Assembly (NCBI GenBank): GCA_027062985.1
Contig: JAMOSR010000126.1
Span: 1-21,309, forward strand
Direction: 5' to 3'
DNA length: 21,309 nt
DNA from: Nautiliaceae bacterium
GTDB lineage: Bacteria; Campylobacterota; Campylobacteria; Campylobacterales; Nautiliaceae
Shown here piece after piece: positions 15,691 through 21,309 of this stretch (position 1 is the first letter of the stretch; the number at the start of each line of letters is the position of its first letter). The notes under the pieces were generated by a model that searched no databases, was not told where the DNA came from, and worked only from the letters and a program-made list of their open reading frames with translations. The position numbers and the translations under genes were made by a program.

Positions 15691-16233
15691 TTATACAATT
15701 TTTTCTACTTTTGTGTAATGTATTTCTACAGGCGTGCTTCTACCAAAAATGGTAACATTTAGTTTTAGCATACCTTTTTCATAATCAAAATCTTCAACCT
15801 CACCTGTAAAGTTAGCAAAAGGACCGTCTATGATTCTTACAACTTCACCTTCTTCAAAACTAACCTTAGGTTTAGGCGCAGATTTTTGTTTTGCTTTTTG
15901 TAAAATAAGCTCTATATCTTCTTTTTTAAGAGGAGTTGGCTTTTTAGATTCACCAATGAATCTACCAACTTTTGGAAGAGATTGAATTTTATGCCAAAGT
16001 GCAGTATCCAAATCGGCTTCTAAAAACACATATCCAGGATAAATACTTCTTTCATATATTTTTTTCTTACCGTTTTTTACTTCTATAACTTCTTCTGTAG
16101 GCACTATTACCTGACCTATTTTATCTTCCAAATGAAGCTCTTTTTTTAAGTTTTCAATAGCTTTTTTTACGGCAAGTTCACTTCCAGAATAAACTTGAAG
16201 AGCATACCATTGCATATTTTTATTTTCAGCCAT
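15691..16233 (-). CDS. nusG: Transcription termination/antitermination factor NusG
   Basis: NusG (180 aa) binds the RNA polymerase clamp and links it to Rho or to ribosomal protein S10. The NGN domain starts MQWYALQVYSGSELAVKKAIE and includes the IYPGYVFLEADLD core. The C-terminal KOW domain reads FEEGEVVRIIDGPFANFTGEVEDFD (about 125-149) and ends STPVEIHYTKVEKIV. There is no large insertion. TAAGGATAAAT precedes the ATG, with secE 8 bases upstream. Its position between secE and rplK is the conserved bacterial order, and its partners beta and beta' are encoded 3 kb downstream. Confidence 0.97.
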   Translation of the reverse strand: MAENKNMQWYALQVYSGSELAVKKAIENLKKELHLEDKIGQVIVPTEEVIEVKNGKKKIYERSIYPGYVFLEADLDTALWHKIQSLPKVGRFIGESKKPTPLKKEDIELILQKAKQKSAPKPKVSFEEGEVVRIIDGPFANFTGEVEDFDYEKGMLKLNVTIFGRSTPVEIHYTKVEKIV

Positions 16234-16241
16234 ATTTATCC

Positions 16242-16430
16242 TTATAATACTACTTTAAGAATTCCGCTCATTATTAAATCCACTAAACTTAAAAACAGTG
16301 TAACAACAGTTACAATTACTACTACAGAAATAAAAGCCTGCTTTACTTCATTAGGTGTCGGAAAAATAACTTTATCTAATTCAGCTTTTGCAGCTTTAAC
16401 ATAATCTATAAAAGCTTTTATTTTGTTCAT
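16242..16430 (-). CDS. secE: Preprotein translocase subunit SecE
   Basis: This 62-aa protein is the short single-span form of SecE, the clamp subunit of the SecYEG inner-membrane channel. An amphipathic helix (about residues 1-20) leads to the conserved hinge KVIFPTPNE (20-28, with Phe where many species have Trp), then one membrane helix from about residue 35 to the C-terminus. The E. coli protein has two extra membrane helices that are absent here, as in most bacteria. GAGG lies seven bases before the ATG. The gene follows tRNA-Trp by 31 bases and precedes nusG by 8. Confidence 0.95.
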   Translation of the reverse strand: MNKIKAFIDYVKAAKAELDKVIFPTPNEVKQAFISVVVIVTVVTLFLSLVDLIMSGILKVVL

Positions 16431-16461
16431 AACAAACCTCTTCCAAAAATTGGCATTTTGA

Positions 16462-16537
16462 TGGCAGGGCAGGAGGGACTCGAACCCCCAACAAGCGGTT
16501 TTGGAGACCGCCGCTCTACCATTGGAGCTACTGCCCT
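16462..16537 (-). tRNA. trnW: tRNA-Trp (anticodon CCA)
   Basis: On the minus strand the 76-base gene folds as a cloverleaf: acceptor AGGGCAG/CTGCCCT, anticodon stem GCGGT/ACCGC around loop CTCCAAA, and T arm ending GGTTCGAGTCC. The discriminator is G and CCA is encoded. It is 3 bases from the upstream tRNA-Gly and 31 from secE, an order common in bacteria. Confidence 0.97.
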
Positions 16538-16540
16538 AAG

Positions 16541-16617
16541 TGGAGCGGGCGACGGGACTCGAACCCGCGACCCTCAGCTTGGAAGGCTGACGCTCTAGCC
16601 AACTGAGCTACGCCCGC
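16541..16617 (-). tRNA. trnG: tRNA-Gly (anticodon TCC), copy 1
   Basis: A 77-base cloverleaf with acceptor GCGGGCG/CGCCCGC, anticodon stem TCAGC/GCTGA around CTTCCAA, and encoded CCA. It is identical, including three upstream bases, to the copy at 18306-18382. This copy stands between rpmG and tRNA-Trp, whereas the other sits in the conserved Thr-Tyr-Gly-Thr-tuf cluster, so this one is likely the duplicate. Confidence 0.97.
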
Positions 16618-16620
16618 TCA

Positions 16621-16663
16621 TTAGACCCTACTTTATAGAGTCTAATGAAAGGGCAAAAAGCCC
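16621..16663 (-). terminator. Two hairpins between rpmG and tRNA-Gly
   Basis: GGGC/GCCC with a 5-base loop (16651-16663) follows the rpmG stop by four bases; on the minus strand it has only TTTC after it. A second stem-loop (16621-16645) pairs TTAGAC and CTA with TAG and GTCTAA around CTTTA, with one mismatch, and ends three bases before tRNA-Gly. The first may be a weak terminator, the second a tRNA processing feature. Neither is a classic terminator. Confidence 0.35.
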
Positions 16664-16667
16664 AAAA

Positions 16668-16820
16668 TTAAAGTTTAGATTCTTTGTGAACAGTGTGTTT
16701 ATTACACCATTTACAGTATTTTCTAATTTCAAACTTTTCAGGATGTTTTCTTTTTTCTTTTGTAGTGTGGTAATTAAATCTCCCACACTCAGTACATTTT
16801 AGATGAATAATTTCTCTCAT
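16668..16820 (-). CDS. rpmG: 50S ribosomal protein L33
   Basis: This 50-aa small large-subunit protein lies near the E site. It begins MREIIHLKCTECGRFNYHTTK and has two zinc-ribbon pairs, CTEC (residues 9-12) and CKWC (36-39), so it is the zinc-binding (C+) form. The C-terminus is HTVHKESKL. Two ATGs are adjacent; I prefer the one at 16820 because AGGATA then has normal spacing, though 16823 would only add one Met. It follows tuf by 30 bases with a terminator-like hairpin between them. The tuf-rpmG-secE order is typical of Campylobacterota. Confidence 0.95.
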   Translation of the reverse strand: MREIIHLKCTECGRFNYHTTKEKRKHPEKFEIRKYCKWCNKHTVHKESKL

Positions 16821-16831
16821 CATTATCCTTT

Positions 16832-16855
16832 AAAAATAAGGGGAAAGCCCTTATT
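16832..16855 (-). terminator. Intrinsic terminator or attenuator spanning the tuf stop codon
   Basis: On the minus strand an 8-bp perfect stem AATAAGGG/CCCTTATT (16848-16855 with 16835-16842) with a 5-base loop is followed by TTT, giving a five-T run with the end of the stem. The tuf TAA stop lies inside the left arm, and the T run ends just before the rpmG ribosome site. It probably lowers transcription of rpmG and later genes relative to tuf. Confidence 0.6.
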
Positions 16856-18050
16856 CTATAATTTTAGTAACAACTCCAGCACCTACAGTTCTACCACCTT
16901 CTCTGATAGCGAATCTTGTACCTTCTTCAAGTGCGATTGGAGCGATTAATTCTACAGTTAATTTTACGTTATCACCAGGCATAACCATTTCTACACCTTC
17001 TGGTAATTGAATAGTACCAGTTACGTCAGTTGTTCTGATGTAGAATTGTGGTCTGTATCCGTTAAAGAATGGCTTATGTCTTCCACCCTCTTCTTTAGTT
17101 AATGCGTAAACTTCTGCTTCGAATTTTGTATGAGGTGTAATACTTCCTGGTTTTGCAAGAACCATACCTCTTTCAACTTCGTCTTTTCCGATACCTCTTA
17201 GAAGTACCCCTACGTTGTCACCAGCTTGAGCTTCGTCCATTTCTTTTCTAAACATTTCAATACCAGTAACTTTTGTAGTTCTTGTTGGTTTAAATCCAAC
17301 GATATCTACATCATCACCTAAGTGAAGAGTACCTCTTTCAATTCTTCCTGTAACAACTGTACCCCTACCAGAAATAGAGAATACGTCTTCGATTGGCATT
17401 AGAAAATCTTTTTCAGTATCTCTCTCAGGAGTTGGGATGTATTCGTCAACTGCGTTCATAAGTTCCATAATTTTTTCTGACCACTCACCAAGTTGACCAG
17501 CTTTTACTTCTTCAAGTGCTTTAAGAGCTGAACCAGCGATAACTGGAGCATTGTCACCGTCAAAATCATATTCGCTTAGAAGTTCTCTAACTTCCATTTC
17601 AACAAGTTCAAGTAGTTCTTCATCATCAACCATATCCATTTTATTTAAGAATACAACGATTGCTGGAACACCAACTTGTCTTGAAAGTAGAATGTGCTCT
17701 CTAGTTTGTGGCATAGGACCATCAGTCGCCGCAACAACTAAGATAGCTCCGTCCATCTGAGCAGCACCAGTAATCATGTTTTTAACGTAGTCTGCGTGTC
17801 CTGGACAGTCAACGTGAGCGTAATGTCTTTTTTCAGTTTCATATTCTACATGAGATGTATTAATAGTAATACCTCTTTGTCTCTCTTCTGGAGCGTTGTC
17901 AATTTGATCGTAATCTTTCATTTCAGAAAGACCTTTTTGAGCAAGAACACCAGAAATAGCTGCTGTAAGAGTAGTTTTACCGTGGTCAACGTGTCCGATT
18001 GTACCGATGTTAACGTGTGGTTTGGTTCTTTGGAATTTTTCTTTTGCCAT
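16851..18050 (-). CDS. tuf: Elongation factor Tu
   Basis: EF-Tu (399 aa) is the GTPase that delivers aminoacyl-tRNA to the ribosome. The start reads MAKEKFQRTKPHVNIGTIGH; GTP motifs are GHVDHGKT (19-26), ERQRGITI (56-63), DCPGH (81-85) and NKMD (136-139). The C-terminal barrels include the HTKFEAEVYALTKEEGGRH and FAIREGGRTVGAGVV signatures. GGAGGA lies six bases before the ATG. It is the only tuf in the window and follows tRNA-Thr(GGT), as tufB does in E. coli, rather than fusA. Expression is probably driven by the tRNA operon promoter at 18593-18621, because I find no good promoter in the tRNA-Thr to tuf gap. Confidence 0.98.
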   Translation of the reverse strand: MAKEKFQRTKPHVNIGTIGHVDHGKTTLTAAISGVLAQKGLSEMKDYDQIDNAPEERQRGITINTSHVEYETEKRHYAHVDCPGHADYVKNMITGAAQMDGAILVVAATDGPMPQTREHILLSRQVGVPAIVVFLNKMDMVDDEELLELVEMEVRELLSEYDFDGDNAPVIAGSALKALEEVKAGQLGEWSEKIMELMNAVDEYIPTPERDTEKDFLMPIEDVFSISGRGTVVTGRIERGTLHLGDDVDIVGFKPTRTTKVTGIEMFRKEMDEAQAGDNVGVLLRGIGKDEVERGMVLAKPGSITPHTKFEAEVYALTKEEGGRHKPFFNGYRPQFYIRTTDVTGTIQLPEGVEMVMPGDNVKLTVELIAPIALEEGTRFAIREGGRTVGAGVVTKIIE

Positions 18051-18102
18051 TTTATTCCTCCATTTAAAATTTTTATATAATATTTTTTAGCTCATCATGG
18101 TC

Positions 18103-18122
18103 TCCAACAAGGCCTTGCTGGA
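18103..18122 (-). repeat. Inverted repeat joining the tRNA-Thr(GGT) 3' end to the tuf leader
   Basis: Ten-base arms TCCAACAAGG and CCTTGCTGGA are inverted copies with one mismatch (a G-U pair in RNA). The left arm on the transcript is the discriminator plus CCA of tRNA-Thr and the six bases after it. The hairpin has no U tract, so it is more likely a processing signal than a terminator. Confidence 0.45.
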
Positions 18123-18193
18123 GCCCATAGCCGGGATTGAACCGGCGACCTCTTCCTTACCAAGGAAGTGCTCTGCCACTGAGCTATATGGGC
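18119..18193 (-). tRNA. trnT: tRNA-Thr (anticodon GGT)
   Basis: A 75-base cloverleaf with acceptor GCCCATA/TATGGGC, anticodon stem CTTCC/GGAAG around TTGGTAA, T loop TTCAATC, and encoded CCA. It lies directly upstream of tuf, in the place of E. coli thrT. Confidence 0.97.
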
Positions 18194-18305
18194 AAAAACA
18201 CTGCTAGCAATGTTTTGTTTAACAAAACAATAATTAATTACGGGAGTTTTTGAGCAGACAACATATTTTTAGAAAGTGTATGCTCAGCTCCCAGTTTGTC
18301 ATGAC
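18194..18305 (-). promoter_or_regulatory. Structured 112-base spacer between tRNA-Gly and tRNA-Thr(GGT)
   Basis: The spacer contains a long imperfect hairpin (18242-18292) with GGGAG/CTCCC at its base and TGAGCA/TGCTCA above it, then a 7-bp palindromic hairpin TGTTTTG/CAAAACA (18211-18229). No U tract or consensus promoter is visible. The Gly-Tyr spacer in the same cluster is 3 bases. It may be an RNase processing element or an old remnant; function unknown. Confidence 0.35.
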
Positions 18306-18382
18306 TGGAGCGGGCGACGGGACTCGAACCCGCGACCCTCAGCTTGGAAGGCTGACGCTCTAGCCAACTGAGCTACGCCCGC
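18306..18382 (-). tRNA. trnG: tRNA-Gly (anticodon TCC), copy 2
   Basis: Identical in all 77 bases to the copy at 16541-16617, with the same three upstream bases (TGA on the minus strand). Anticodon loop CTTCCAA, CCA encoded. It follows tRNA-Tyr by three bases and occupies the position of glyT in the conserved Thr-Tyr-Gly-Thr-tuf cluster, so it is probably the ancestral copy. Confidence 0.97.
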
Positions 18383-18385
18383 TCA

Positions 18386-18471
18386 TGGTGGTGGGGGCAG
18401 GATTCGAACCTGCGAAGGCAAACGCCAACGGGTTTACAGCCCGTCCCCTTTGGCCACTCGGGAACCCCACC
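18386..18471 (-). tRNA. trnY: tRNA-Tyr (anticodon GTA)
   Basis: An 86-base tRNA with acceptor GGTGGGG/CCCCACC, anticodon stem ACGGG/CCCGT around CTGTAAA, and the long variable arm expected for bacterial tRNA-Tyr. Discriminator A and CCA encoded. It stands between tRNA-Thr(TGT) and tRNA-Gly. Confidence 0.97.
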
Positions 18472-18502
18472 TTTTTACTGGTCAAACGCTGATTTTTTAC
18501 AC

Positions 18503-18579
18503 TGGAGCCGGCGAAGGGACTCGAACCCCCGACCTGCTGATTACAAATCAGCTGCTCTAGCCAACTGAGCTACGCCGGC
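18503..18579 (-). tRNA. trnT: tRNA-Thr (anticodon TGT)
   Basis: A 77-base cloverleaf with acceptor GCCGGCG/CGCCGGC, anticodon stem GCTGA/TCAGC around TTTGTAA, and encoded CCA. It is the first gene of the tRNA-tuf operon, about 14 bases after the -10 of a consensus promoter. Confidence 0.97.
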
Positions 18580-18592
18580 TTGTGTGGGTGAA

Positions 18593-18621
18593 ATTATAAG
18601 AAAAAAACTTTATAATGTCAA
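18593..18621 (-). promoter_or_regulatory. Consensus sigma70 promoter of the tRNA-tuf operon
   Basis: TTGACA (18616-18621) and TATAAT (18593-18598) are both perfect, with a 17-base spacer containing a run of seven T. The discriminator reads TTCACCC. Initiation near 18586 would leave only a few bases before tRNA-Thr(TGT). It lies just beyond the glycosyltransferase stop codon. A strong promoter fits tRNAs and EF-Tu; stringent control is plausible but unproven. Confidence 0.9.
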
Positions 18622-18638
18622 GATTATTTTGATGTTTT

Positions 18639-20090
18639 TTACTTATTTCTGTATTTTTTTAAATAATAAACATAATATTCTCTATGAAAATCATTATATA
18701 ACTGAATATTAACAGCTTTTAAAAGCTCTATTTTATCAAAGTTTTTCCTTAAATAATTAACATCTTTATTTTGTGTAATATAAATAAAATTTCTATTTTT
18801 GAATTTATCCATATTAGTGTCCATATCAAACTGGCTTCTATATTGGTGTTTAGGATTATACATCACATAAGGATTTTTAAATTCCCTTAAATAATAAACC
18901 ATTTCGCTCATTGTTTTTCTATCATCATATAAAATAACACTATTAGGATACTTTATAATTAAGGGTTTTAACTCTTCTGCCAATTGATGCCATCCCAACA
19001 CCCTTTTATAAGGGTCTATTTTAGAACTTATTTCAATATTCAAAATTTTTAAAAAGGTATGATAATGATAAAAAATTAGTGCCATTATTATATTAATGGC
19101 AATTCCTATTTTTAGCAATTTTTCTTTTTTTGTAAATAATAAATAAGAAACAACCAAAACAGTACCGGCTACATAAGTAGGTGCGGCCCAATTTGCAAAA
19201 GCCCTACTTAAAAAAGCAACCAAAGAAATAATACTTAGCATAACATAAGTAAAAAAATATAAAAGTTTAAATCTCTCATCTTTTATAAACGGCTTTACAA
19301 GTAAAAACAACAGCACACCAAAAAACACAGGCCCAAATACACCAAACTGAGCGGCTAAAAATTCCAACAGTTTATCAATATGAAACAATTGTCTGTCTAT
19401 TTCGCTTATATCCTTAGTATGCTTAAAACTAACAAAATGATGATTAAACTGCCACAAAAGATTAGGCAAATATATTAAAGCGGCAATAAATACACTGATA
19501 TAAAAATATTTATTTTTTAATATTTTCTTATGCTCTTTAGAAAAAATCAAATATAAAACAACACTTACACCAAAAACTACCATAGTATATTTACTCAATA
19601 GCCCAAATCCGCCGCCTATACCCGCAAGAACCCAATACAAAGGTCTATTATACTTAAGTGCTTTTATAAAAAATAAAAGAGTAAAAGCCCAAAAAAACAG
19701 TAAAAAAGCATCAGTTGTTATAGCCATGGAAAGAAAAGATATTAAAGGCAACGTTAAATAAGAAATTCCTGCATAAAAAGATATTTTTTCATCGTTAAAA
19801 AGTTCTTTAGAAATAAAATATACTATCACTGAAGTTAAAGAGTGCATAATTAAAGCCGGTAATTTTATGCAAAATACACTGTCTCCACAAATATGAGTAG
19901 ATAAGTAAATTCCCCATGCAACCATAGGAGGTTTTGAATAATAACCAAAATCAGGATGTTTAGACCAGTACCAGTAATAAGCCTCATCAAAAAACAAATC
20001 CACCTGAGAGGTATACAATACAACCAATCTATACAAAACTACAATAACAAAAAAAAACAAAAATCTTTTAAAATAATCGCTACTAATCAT
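18639..20090 (-). CDS. GT39/ArnT-like membrane glycosyltransferase
   Basis: The 483-aa protein has about ten or more hydrophobic membrane segments through residue 340 and a soluble C-terminal part, the plan of GT-C enzymes that move a sugar from a polyprenyl-phosphate carrier on the outer face of the inner membrane. The first outer loop has DEAYYWYWSKHPDFGYYSKP (35-54), the acidic pair (Asp35, Glu36) and the YxxKPP sequence typical of the ArnT/PMT_2 group. Family membership is clear; the acceptor (lipid A, glycan or protein) is not. It starts 9 bases after the ligase stop with AAAGGAAG before the ATG, so the two genes are probably co-translated, though I see no functional link. It ends just before the tRNA promoter, with no clear terminator. 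Confidence 0.85.
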   Translation of the reverse strand: MISSDYFKRFLFFFVIVVLYRLVVLYTSQVDLFFDEAYYWYWSKHPDFGYYSKPPMVAWGIYLSTHICGDSVFCIKLPALIMHSLTSVIVYFISKELFNDEKISFYAGISYLTLPLISFLSMAITTDAFLLFFWAFTLLFFIKALKYNRPLYWVLAGIGGGFGLLSKYTMVVFGVSVVLYLIFSKEHKKILKNKYFYISVFIAALIYLPNLLWQFNHHFVSFKHTKDISEIDRQLFHIDKLLEFLAAQFGVFGPVFFGVLLFLLVKPFIKDERFKLLYFFTYVMLSIISLVAFLSRAFANWAAPTYVAGTVLVVSYLLFTKKEKLLKIGIAINIIMALIFYHYHTFLKILNIEISSKIDPYKRVLGWHQLAEELKPLIIKYPNSVILYDDRKTMSEMVYYLREFKNPYVMYNPKHQYRSQFDMDTNMDKFKNRNFIYITQNKDVNYLRKNFDKIELLKAVNIQLYNDFHREYYVYYLKKYRNK

Positions 20091-20099
20091 ATACTTCCT

Positions 20100-20891
20100 T
20101 TATTTAATCTTTCTTACTCTCATAAAAACAGGAAATCTAGGTAAGTTATTTTTAGTATATCCCAAATATTTAAACGTCACGAAAGAACCTATTTTCGGAG
20201 GATTTTTTCTTTCCATTATACTAAAGCCGCTTCCTATTTTTATAATAATTCCGTTTTTTAATTTACATTTTAAAGCTCCAAGCATACCGGTAAATTTACC
20301 TTTACCTGCAGTATACCCTACTACCAAGCATTCATCGTCAAAATATTTTTTTAATTTTAATATTTTATTACTTCTTTTTCTTTCATATAAAGCTTCTGGG
20401 TCTCTTATTACAATTCCCTCCCCACCGTTTCTGACCACATTATTCAAAAAAGAATAAATTTGCTCTTTATTAAAAATTTTTATCTGAGGAATTATTTTAA
20501 TAAATTTACTTTTATAAGATTTTAACATAGACAACCGTTGAAATAAATTACCTTTAGCATTTGGAACATCAAAAATATAATGTTTTATACTCTTCCATTT
20601 TTTACCCGGTTTTTTAGAAAGTACAATAGAAGATATATTTGCAAAATCCCCTCTTTTAGTCCAAAGCTCACCATCTATCGCAAACGGAGGATAAGAAGCC
20701 AAAAACCATTTAGGAGCAAAAATAACATTACCGTTTTTAGTATACAAATTTTTTCCATCCCAATAAGCCCTTATTCCATCCAATTTTTCACTCATCACCC
20801 ATCCGTTAACATTTTGTCCGTTATATCTTTTTAAAAGCATAACATCGGCATTTAAAAAAACAACAATTAAAATAAGAATTAAAGTTTTCAA
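20100..20891 (-). CDS. ligE: ATP-dependent DNA ligase, minimal LigE type, with signal peptide
   Basis: This 263-aa enzyme seals DNA nicks using ATP. Nucleotidyltransferase motifs are complete: motif I EKLDGIRA with adenylated Lys36, TKNGN (51-55), motif III AIDGELW (Asp73-Glu75), motif IV GGEGIVIRDP (Glu158) and motif V LKLKKY (Lys179, Lys181). An OB-fold domain follows (about 185-263), without extra DNA-binding domains, as in Lig E. Residues 4-13 are strongly hydrophobic and resemble a signal peptide (cleavage perhaps near Ala15), matching the proposed periplasmic site of Lig E in naturally competent Gram-negatives. The start is TTG at 20891, chosen because GAAGG precedes it and it supplies the signal sequence; the next ATG (codon 18) would lose the signal. 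Replication normally uses the NAD-dependent LigA, so this is accessory. It leads a two-gene unit with the glycosyltransferase. Confidence 0.88.
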   Translation of the reverse strand: MKTLILILIVVFLNADVMLLKRYNGQNVNGWVMSEKLDGIRAYWDGKNLYTKNGNVIFAPKWFLASYPPFAIDGELWTKRGDFANISSIVLSKKPGKKWKSIKHYIFDVPNAKGNLFQRLSMLKSYKSKFIKIIPQIKIFNKEQIYSFLNNVVRNGGEGIVIRDPEALYERKRSNKILKLKKYFDDECLVVGYTAGKGKFTGMLGALKCKLKNGIIIKIGSGFSIMERKNPPKIGSFVTFKYLGYTKNNLPRFPVFMRVRKIK

Positions 20892-20899
20892 GTAACCTT

Positions 20900-20917
20900 C
20901 TTTTTAAAAGAATTATA
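20900..20917 (-). promoter_or_regulatory. Promoter -10 region of the ligase gene, with CTTTTTAAAAG palindrome
   Basis: Minus-strand TATAAT (20912-20917) is extended by TG and preceded by a T-rich stretch, the Campylobacterota style, and lies 20 bases before the TTG start. The 11-base palindrome after it overlaps the expected start point. Identical over 18 bases to 69-86. An inverted repeat ACACT/AGTGT (20932-20936 with 20950-20954) lies just upstream. Confidence 0.6.
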
Positions 20918-20983
20918 CAATAAAAAATAAGACACTAATTACATCGGACAGTGTTGTTTTATGCTGAAAAAATGTAAATAACG

Positions 20984-21021
20984 AAAAAGTAAAAATATGA
21001 CAGCCAAGTAGCTATTTTTAC
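20984..21021 (-). terminator. Intrinsic terminator downstream of the 5S rRNA gene
   Basis: A perfect 9-bp stem GTAAAAATA/TATTTTTAC (20989-20997 with 21013-21021) with a 15-base loop is followed on the minus strand by TTTTTC. The stem is AT-rich, but the U tract is right. It lies about 180 bases past 5S. In the stretch 21022-21198 I see only a weak TTTGCT/AGCAAA hairpin (21039-21056) and no gene. Confidence 0.6.
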
Positions 21022-21198
21022 TTACGCACCACTCAAATTTTGCTAAAAAGAGCAAATATATCAGTAGCGATTAAAAGAAATGCAAAACAAAAGTGTCAGA
21101 CTCTTTAGAATGAATAAAGGATTAAAGACAGGATATTAAGGGTTAAAGTAAAGATTAACTAAGGTAGATTCAAGAGGTTAGAAGTATACACTATAAAT

Positions 21199-21309
21199 CC
21201 TAGCGGGGACCTACTTTCCCACATCCGTAAGGATGCAGTATCATCAGCGCTGTAGGGCTTAACTTCCTGGTTCGAAATGGTTCAGGGTGTCTCCCCTACG
21301 CTTTTCCCA
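21199..21309 (-). rRNA. rrf: 5S ribosomal RNA, 5' end cut by the window edge
   Basis: The minus strand carries the universal 5S segments ACCATTTCGAACCAGGAAGT and TTAAGCCC, then GCGCTGATGATACTGC and the 3' GGATGTGGGAAAGTAGGTC. About 111 bases are present; roughly the first 5-10 are missing. The 3' end near 21199 is approximate. It should be the last gene of an rRNA operon to the right, transcribed leftward. Confidence 0.93.

Noticed and set aside
18593..18660. Terminator for the glycosyltransferase gene between its stop and the tRNA promoter
   Set aside because: Only a 4-bp TCAA/TTGA pairing is present, without a stable stem; transcription probably reads into the tRNA operon.
1..21309. CRISPR array, insertion sequence, prophage, toxin-antitoxin or defence genes
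   Set aside because: No spaced direct repeats, transposase, integrase or such protein families appear; the window is core housekeeping sequence.

Overview
This AT-rich window looks like chromosomal core sequence from a Campylobacterota (epsilonproteobacterial) species. The low GC, the T-rich extended -10 promoters, the separate but overlapping rpoB and rpoC, and the order tRNAs-tuf-rpmG-(tRNA)-secE-nusG-rplKAJL-rpoBC-rpsL-rpsG-fusA all fit. Unfused rpoB/rpoC argues against Helicobacter or Wolinella. A thermophilic vent lineage such as Nautiliales is my best guess, but that is inference.

Layout, right to left, because almost everything is on the minus strand. The right edge holds the 3' part of a 5S rRNA gene (end of an rRNA operon lying outside the window), followed about 180 bases on by a probable intrinsic terminator. 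Next come a two-gene unit, a secreted minimal ATP-dependent DNA ligase (LigE type, TTG start) and a GT39/ArnT-like membrane glycosyltransferase. A promoter with perfect -35 and -10 hexamers then drives tRNA-Thr(TGT), tRNA-Tyr(GTA), tRNA-Gly(TCC), tRNA-Thr(GGT) and tuf. After tuf, a hairpin terminator or attenuator precedes rpmG, a second identical tRNA-Gly(TCC), tRNA-Trp(CCA), secE, nusG, rplK and rplA. An L10-type leader precedes rplJ and rplL. A further promoter precedes rpoB-rpoC, and another precedes rpsL-rpsG-fusA. Downstream of fusA, where gamma-proteobacteria carry tufA, sits a modD-like phosphoribosyltransferase gene. At the left edge a small plus-strand gene of unknown function converges on modD with 2 bases between them, and is divergent from a truncated minus-strand gene.

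The genes form the transcription and translation core: RNA polymerase beta and beta', NusG, SecE, both main elongation factors, seven ribosomal proteins and six tRNAs. Three sigma70-type promoters, one terminator-like hairpin and one autoregulatory leader divide the block into units that could be tuned separately.

I found no CRISPR array, insertion sequence, prophage, defence island or clearly new system. The items that deserve a second look are small: two elements built from degenerate 7-base repeats in the rpsL-rpsG-fusA spacers (one forming a long inverted repeat around a perfect 22-bp palindrome), the exact tRNA-Gly duplication, the tuf/rpmG attenuator-like hairpin, alternative pairing in the rplJ leader, a shared 18-base promoter element, an enlarged insertion in the RpoC trigger loop, and modD beside fusA.
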